64,000 nucleotides of DNA from Scleromitrula shiraiana. Taxonomy: Eukaryota > Ascomycota > Leotiomycetes > Helotiales > Sclerotiniaceae. Made by a program: the position numbers and the translations under genes. The notes under the pieces were generated by a model. It saw only the letters and a program-made list of their open reading frames with translations. It was not told the DNA's origin and did not search any database. The stretch is taken from NCBI GenBank assembly GCA_028455995.1, contig JABELC010000009.1, forward strand, positions 930,001 to 994,000, given 5' to 3'. Positions 58,119-64,000 of this stretch are shown here, piece after piece (position 1 is the first letter of the stretch; each line of letters starts with the position of its first letter).

Positions 58119-59125
58119 GATGCGGAATAATATGCGGAAGATTTAGACTGCAACCTGCCACCGGATGAGGCTTTTGATATGTGTGTGTGTGTGTGTGCTG
58201 AAAAAGATGGTGGTGGTACGACGGATAACTCACAATATCAACAGTGCCGAAACTACCTACTTTAGCAAACAACCACATGCTACCATACGAGTCGTGTAGC
58301 ATTATTTTATACATCAAAATGGTCAAAATGGTACAATTAAACAGTTCGCTTTTGTACCTCCCTCTTATGGACCTTGTGGGGTTCAAGCTAAACTTCAAGA
58401 AGCAGCTGGGAAACAATACCCCTGAATGAGTCCGAGCTATAACCCCGCACTGATTCCAACAATCTCTTCAAATGTTATATTCTCATGTTACCTTCCATTG
58501 GAGTTTCCATCCGGAAAAGTTAATACGACCCAATTCAATTAGATACCAAGACAAATCGTTTTATATCCATGGGTATATTATTAAATCGTTGCATATGCAA
58601 ATGTAAATGCAAATGCACAAGGAACAGTGCAGAATCTCACCTTGTACTAGGTACAGCTGTACCCTCTCACACTTCAACGTTGTATCTATGGATTGATACA
58701 CTCAGAGATATCGGGCATGGCTTCAGGTACACCGACAATCCTTCGGGACAATATTAATCCTCACTTACTCTTTGGTCCTTTGCATATCAAAAGCTTATCA
58801 CTTGGCCTGTGAGAAAAATCAGAGATCTACAAATGTAGCATTCATGTCCTTGGGTTGAGATCCACGGAATGAATGCATGGTTTCCAGAAACGGTAGGTGA
58901 TACCTGTGAACTCGTACATACGGTTGTATCTCGTCCTAAGGAAAAATAGATCAGTAAGTAAATAAATACATGTGAGCATCTCATGAGATGGGAATTTCTC
59001 CCACTCTTCTTTCTGCCACCTTTTCACCTTCCTTTTCTCCATATCTCCCTTCTTATTACCTTATCAGGTAGTTGTCTCTCCATCCTCCCACCAGATTAAT
59101 CTCTTTCAACATCTTGGTGTTCACC
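58119..59125. other. Intergenic region
   Basis: About 1 kb. It has a (TG)n tract near 58180-58197 just after the FEX1 stop and TGCAAA units near 58590-58615. The last 300 bp should hold the promoter of the S28 peptidase. No gene is seen. Confidence 0.5.
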
Positions 59126-61395
59126 ATGAAGTTGTCAGTTGTTTCTGCGTTGTCTTTGCTGCTCGCAACAGCGACAGTGGATGCCAAACATCCATTCTTA
59201 AATCGTGGGAGATTGGTTCCTCCAGTTGATGCAGAAGAGGGTTTACCCATTTCTACTCTGTTGGCAACTGTTAGCACTGCTGGCCATTCGACTTTTACTC
59301 AGATTCTAGACCATGACAACCCATCTGCTGGAACTTTCTCGCAGAGATTCTGGTGGAATTCGGAGTTTTGGGGTGGACCTGGGTCACCTGTATGTTATTT
59401 CAATTATAATTAAGTTGTTGAGTGTGAGCTGATGTTTTCAGATCGTTTTCTTTACTCCTGGTGAAATTGCCGCAGATCCTTATGGTTCATATTTGACCAA
59501 TGCTACCATTACTGGTCGTTATGCCCAGGAAATTAAGGGTGCAGTTGTAATAGTTGAACGTATGCTCCACTTCATCTTCTCTGGATGCAAATGGGTTACT
59601 AAAGATATTCTGTAGATCGTTTCTGGGGTCAATCGTCTCCATATGACAATTTAACGACCACCAACTTACAATTCCTCACCCTTAAACAATCTATCGCCGA
59701 CTTTGTTTACTTTGCAAAGAAAGTTGCTCTTCCTTTCGACACAAACCACAGCAGTAATGCAGCAAATGCTCCTTGGATTTACTCAGGTGGTAGCTATAGT
59801 GTAAGATGTTCTCAGGTGAATCAGTCGAATTACATGGCATGGGCTAATATTTGTTAACAGGGTGCACTCGCTGCTTGGACTGAGTCGACATCCCCTGGCA
59901 CATTCGTAAGTTGTGGGATCTTATTCTAAGCACTTTCTAGGGTGCCAACAAAAAGACTATCAATGCTAACTTGAAAATTATAGTGGGCATACCACTCATC
60001 TAGTGCTCCAGTTCAAGCAATTGACGATTATGTGAGTATACCCGAAATTCACCTCTTTCTTCCCCACAGCTCGAGCTGGATACATTCACCTGAAACTCTC
60101 GATATTCCTCAAGACAATACTAACATACATCAACAGTGGCAATACTTCTATCCCGTTCAAGATGGCATGCCAAAGAACTGCAGCAAAGATGTTTCCCGAG
60201 TTATCGACTACATGGACAACGTCTTGCTCCATGGAAGTGCAAACGCAAAGACCGCATTGAAGACAATGTTCGGGTTGGAATCGGTTGAACATGATGACGA
60301 TTTCATGTCGTAAGTCCAATGTTGAATTGGTAAATGGATTAGATTTTGACTAAAATTCATTCAGTGTGCTCGAAAATGGACCATGGCTCTGGCAGTCTAA
60401 CACTTTCTATACACAATATTCTGACTTCTTCCAATTCTGTGACGCCATCGAGGTCAGTCATAGTATCTCCTCAGTATACACTTTTAATACTAATATGGAA
60501 ATAGAACGTCACAGCTGGAGCTGCTGTCACTCCTGGTCCAGATGGCGTTGGTCTTGAAACGGCATTGCAAGGATATGCTAGCTGGGTCAAGTCTTACATT
60601 CCCGGATGTAAGTTATTTTATGTATCACATTAGAATGACTCTAACCTAATGACTTTTAGATTGTCAAAGTCTCGGATACGAAGATGAGAACGACTTATCA
60701 TGCTTGAACACTTACGACTTCAACAACAAAGTTTTCAGAGATTACACTGTCGGAAACTCAGTTGATAGACAATGGAACTGGATGCTTTGCAATGAGCCTT
60801 TTAGCTACTGGCAAGAGTATGTATTTCAGCCTAAGGAGTTTTTACACAGCTAACAACAGTTGCAGTGGAGCACCAAAGAACCGACCTTCGATTGTTTCTA
60901 GACTTATCAATGCAAACTACTGGCAAAGACAATGCGATCTCTTCTTCCCAAGAGAGGGCAAATACACCTATGGCAGTGCTAAAGGCGCTACCGTGAACAG
61001 AGTCAATAAATACACAGATGGGTGGTTCTTGGAGGATACCACACGTCTCATCTGGACAAATGGGTATGTTCATCAATTGCCTTGTAGGGAAACATCTTTA
61101 CTAATCAGACGACCCAAACAGCCAATACGACCCATGGAGAACCTCAGGCGTGAGTTCCCAATTCCGCCCCGGCGGCGAACTCAAATCAACCGCCCAACAC
61201 CCCGTCCAAGTCATCCCAGGCGGTTTCCACTGCACCGATTTGATATTGAAGAATGGAGCTGTTAATGCGGGCGTGCAGTTGGTTATTGATAATGAGGTGA
61301 AGCAGATTGCGGAGTGGACGGCCGAATATTATAATCGTACTTCTGATCATGAATCGTATGGTTCGGGGTATAGATCTAGGAAGAGGGGATATTAG
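59126..61395 (+). CDS. Secreted serine peptidase, family S28
   Basis: Eleven exons (59126-59389, 59442-59559, 59616-59800, 59861-59905, 59984-60031, 60137-60309, 60365-60452, 60505-60607, 60660-60816, 60866-61063, 61122-61395) with consistent phases give 550 aa. It is a prolyl-specific peptidase of the prolyl carboxypeptidase/acid prolyl endopeptidase type. A signal peptide (MKLSVVSALSLLLATATVDA) precedes the alpha/beta hydrolase fold. The nucleophile motif is GGSYSG (Ser187), and the acid and base are in NGQYDPW and GGFHCTDL. The early motif FFTPGEIAAD and EHRFWGQSSP are also standard. Several N-glycosylation sequons (NATI, NHSS, NCSK, NVTA) fit secretion. One intron falls inside the nucleophile motif. 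A saprotroph or pathogen would use it for extracellular protein degradation. Confidence 0.93.
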
Positions 61396-62936
61396 ATGGG
61401 GAGGAAGGAAGATTACTTGAACTGGCTGTTTATTTTAGCTGTGCAAAAGTTTTGCTAGGTAGAAGTATATATGGGATATGGGATATGGGATATGAAATAG
61501 GAAATAATTTGATTGTTAAAGTGGATTGATTCTGTTACATGCGTGTGTTTATAAGTGACAGGACTTGTTCAATGGGTTTACGGTAAGTTTACAGCTAGAG
61601 AATCTACATGCAAAAGAGAAAGAAGATCGATTTCGTAGGATGGATATCTCATGGAAGTCTAATAATAAATGACATAAGATCAATACCCTTTTCTAAGATA
61701 ATCAAATGTTTTCGCTAGTAAATACAGATATCGTCATCTAATTCATCTGTGATACCAATTCTAGACAATAATATGAGCAATTTGGTAAAGAACTACAGTA
61801 GTCGGTTGATGTTTGAGCCTAGCCATATATACATAATCAATTGAATGGCTGGCTGGCTGCTAATGGTGGATATACTTGTGGCTTATGGATTATACGTAGA
61901 GTATGATAATTTACTACATGCGCCTTGACATTCCTCGGTAGTTATGGATCGTTTTGTAGAGAATCAATGTTTTGATCCTGAGGGTTTGGTGAGAGGTTTG
62001 AGGTGAGAGGATGGGGATGTGGATTGGGATGTTAGTAGAGCGAATCGATGGGCCTGGTCGGGAAGATATGTTTTAAGTATTTTATGTTAGAGGGGATGAT
62101 GATCTATGGAATAAGTTTATGTTAGATGATCTGATATATTTTACACTAGATAATCTATGAAACCGTGTTATACTAGATAATCCAGTATCTCGAAGAGTGG
62201 ATAGTCAAATTTTGGATTGTTCGTGAGGATATATATCAATAGATATTGAAGAAGGGGAAGTGGGAGAGGAGAAACAGAGGATAGAAAGTATAATTTTATA
62301 GTTGGTAGGTAGGTGGTGAGGAGGTAGTTAGTATGCTTGATACAACTAGACACCACTGCATGCATTGGGTATAATTGGATTCAAATACTAATGGCAGAGA
62401 TGCATGGTCACAACTTACATGAAGGTTTTTATACAAAATAAGCATGGTTCATGCAAGCGTATAGACTAGACTATCAACAATGAAATAATTATTGTAGTTT
62501 GGCTTCGTTTGTGTTGATTCAATTGAAAAATTAGAGACAAGAATAAGAATGGTAACAAGTGATATATATTATCTGTATCTATATTTTTCACTTTCGTCCC
62601 ATTTCCATTCCTATCCCCCCTTTCTTTCGCTCTTGAAACCCCCCACGCCCCTTCTCAACTCCACCCTCCTAATACAACCTGAGTATAAACTCCAACCCGA
62701 CTCCGACTCCAAAAAAGAGAAACAAATGAAACAAGCAGATAAAAAAGTTAGGTATTGGATTAGCATTTGCATCATAAAAGTCGTGGTACGTCGTTAATTA
62801 GGACTTGATAAAGTCCCTTTCTGCTCACTCTCCCAAGGTTCTCTCCTCCCAGCCAGTTTCTATATACTACTCTGACCCAGCCATATCAGAGAATTTCCTT
62901 TCACTCACTTCCAATTCCAAAATGTATCATTAACTC
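61396..62936. other. Convergent intergenic region
   Basis: About 1.5 kb between convergent genes. AT-rich, with small GATA/TATGGGA repeats near 61473-61492 and related TACTAGATAATC copies near 62146-62185. Short frames near 62549 have no support. The stretch just before 62937 is pyrimidine-rich. Confidence 0.5.
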
Positions 62937-63968
62937 CTACCTCCCAGCAACCGCCGGCGCACTCCCGACGCCGACACCAACTCCCTTCCCCTCTTTTAAG
63001 CCCACGTTCCTCCTAGCCAGCAGACTCTTAAAAGCCCCCAAACACCTATCTAACTCTGCTTCTCCTCTCGCACAGAACTTATAACTCCTTTCCTCCATAA
63101 TAATTTGTAAACAGTGGCTCTTGGTCCTACTTAAAGGATCAATCTCCACCGTATTAATAACCCCATCAAATGGTAATATGCGCACTGGAGAATATTCAGA
63201 ATCGTTTTTGTAGACTGAGACTTTGGTTTGGCGCAATACAACCCAAACGTCTTTCCATTGACGAATACCGTTCTTCGTTCGTAGATACTGAAGATATCCT
63301 TGCCATATTACGCGCTCGGGATCTTGTTCCAGTGGAGCGCTTATGCTCATTTGGGATGTGTTGCGTGCAGACATGATGGGACGGAGTGGGACTGATCCCA
63401 TTGGGGGTTTGACCTCGAGTGATGATGAAGCTCCTGGTATTCGGGATAAATCTGTATCTGAAAGCTCGGCATCGGAAACCAATTCGTTACCGGAATATTC
63501 AATGGTGTTTGATTGACGCCTTCCTCCAGGGCCAAATACTGGGGATGTAAAATTGTGTTTCTGACTGCTACCGCGAGGAAGATCGGTGGGCTCAGGAGAA
63601 CTGGATCCGAGTCGTTCTTCTTGGAGCTGTTGAGCTTTCATCGATAGGTCGAATCCGGTGTAAGAGCTAGTTATATTACCACCGGGCGAGGCAAGGAGCA
63701 TTTCCTCCTCCTCTTCTTCAATGCGGGCTTCTTTGCGGATGAGATTGACCCATTCTTCAGCATCGCCCTTTGTTGTTGCTTCCAGGTGGTAGTTTCGCGA
63801 TGGCGTAAAAAGGCCAAATACATTATGGCGTTTTTGTTTAGGGTCTTTGAGGAAGGCGACGGCGGTGAGGTCTGAGAGGTGGATTTTATGTCGAAGTTTG
63901 TCTTCGTTAGAATCTTTATATATTGATAGGTAGTTGGGTCGTAGCACTAGGAAGATGGGTTTCCATGC
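62937..63968 (-). CDS. Tandem PH-domain protein, 3' exon only (runs off right edge)
   Basis: The minus strand is open from about 63968, just after a likely acceptor (TCCAG, 63969-63973), to the stop at 62937, about 343 codons. It starts inside a PH domain (WKPIFLVLRPNYLSIYKD, HKIHLSDLTAVAFLKD, AEEWVNLIRKEARI). A Ser/Pro/Glu-rich linker of about 120 residues follows, then a second PH domain (VIWQGYLQYLRTKNGIRQWKD, VWVVLRQTKVSVYKN, SYKFCARGEAELDRCLGAF) and a Gly/Val-rich tail ending APAVAGR. Tandem PH domains suggest a phosphoinositide-binding adaptor at a membrane; I cannot name the ortholog. The 5' exons lie beyond the window. Confidence 0.85.
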   Translation of the reverse strand, partial: AWKPIFLVLRPNYLSIYKDSNEDKLRHKIHLSDLTAVAFLKDPKQKRHNVFGLFTPSRNYHLEATTKGDAEEWVNLIRKEARIEEEEEEMLLASPGGNITSSYTGFDLSMKAQQLQEERLGSSSPEPTDLPRGSSQKHNFTSPVFGPGGRRQSNTIEYSGNELVSDAELSDTDLSRIPGASSSLEVKPPMGSVPLRPIMSARNTSQMSISAPLEQDPERVIWQGYLQYLRTKNGIRQWKDVWVVLRQTKVSVYKNDSEYSPVRILPFDGVINTVEIDPLSRTKSHCLQIIMEERSYKFCARGEAELDRCLGAFKSLLARRNVGLKEGKGVGVGVGSAPAVAGR

Positions 63969-64000
63969 CTGGATTTGAAAGGTTAATTTGATAAATATAC

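Overview
The window looks like nuclear DNA of a filamentous ascomycete (Pezizomycotina). Genes carry short GT-AG introns (about 42-140 bp, mostly 45-65), intergenic DNA is AT-rich and full of microsatellites, and the gene set is typical: LIG4, PEX11, a PMP22/Mpv17 protein, a fluoride exporter, an S28 secreted peptidase and a PNP-NACHT-ankyrin NLR. Protein style and codon use suggest Leotiomycetes, possibly the Botrytis/Sclerotinia group. That placement is inference; no marker gene settles it.

Layout. 1-523: 5' part of an unrecognised minus-strand gene running off the left edge. 0.5-4.2 kb: no convincing gene. 4.2-7.3 kb: DNA ligase IV, convergent with a Tul1/Dsc1-type membrane RING E3 ligase (7.7-10.3), which is divergent from a small HSBP1-like gene (10.6-11.1). 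11.4-12.6: ER protein disulfide isomerase. 13.8-15.4: a four-exon conserved-looking protein of unknown function. 17.9-22.3: a PNP-NACHT-ankyrin NLR with an in-frame TAG, tail-to-tail with a CorA-like membrane protein (22.4-24.0). 24.0-28.0: pyrimidine-rich and microsatellite DNA. 28.05-29.0: PMP22/Mpv17 family protein. 29.7-30.8: BTB-like protein with a His/Cys-rich segment. 32.7-33.6: PEX11 family. 35.0-36.3: unrecognised disordered protein. 37.8-38.7: broken GNAT acetyltransferase. 39.7-42.1: Ase1/MAP65, divergent from CSN5 (43.1-44.2). 44.4-46.5: mitochondrial glutamyl-tRNA synthetase, divergent from a farnesylation-motif DnaJ (47.0-48.4). 48.9-49.6: ribosomal protein eL32. 51.6-52.3: an unrecognised ORF with in-frame stops. 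53.7-54.5: Sec2-domain Rab GEF. 54.7-55.0: small membrane protein. 55.3-56.1: uracil phosphoribosyltransferase, divergent from a two-domain fluoride exporter (56.6-58.1). 59.1-61.4: secreted S28 serine peptidase in 11 exons. 62.9-right edge: PH-domain protein.

Most genes are housekeeping and unlinked in function; two peroxisomal membrane genes (PMP22-like and PEX11) lie 4 kb apart. The accessory part is the NLR plus CorA-like pair. Two further loci (GNAT, 51.6 kb ORF) also carry in-frame nonsense codons, so several genes appear to be decaying.

The most unusual signal is not a gene: in at least eight coding regions the synonymous third positions change abruptly from C-rich to G/T-rich, always in that order on the coding strand, whichever strand the gene is on.

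Exon boundaries were placed by hand from splice consensus, frame and family resemblance; no alignment or database search was run.
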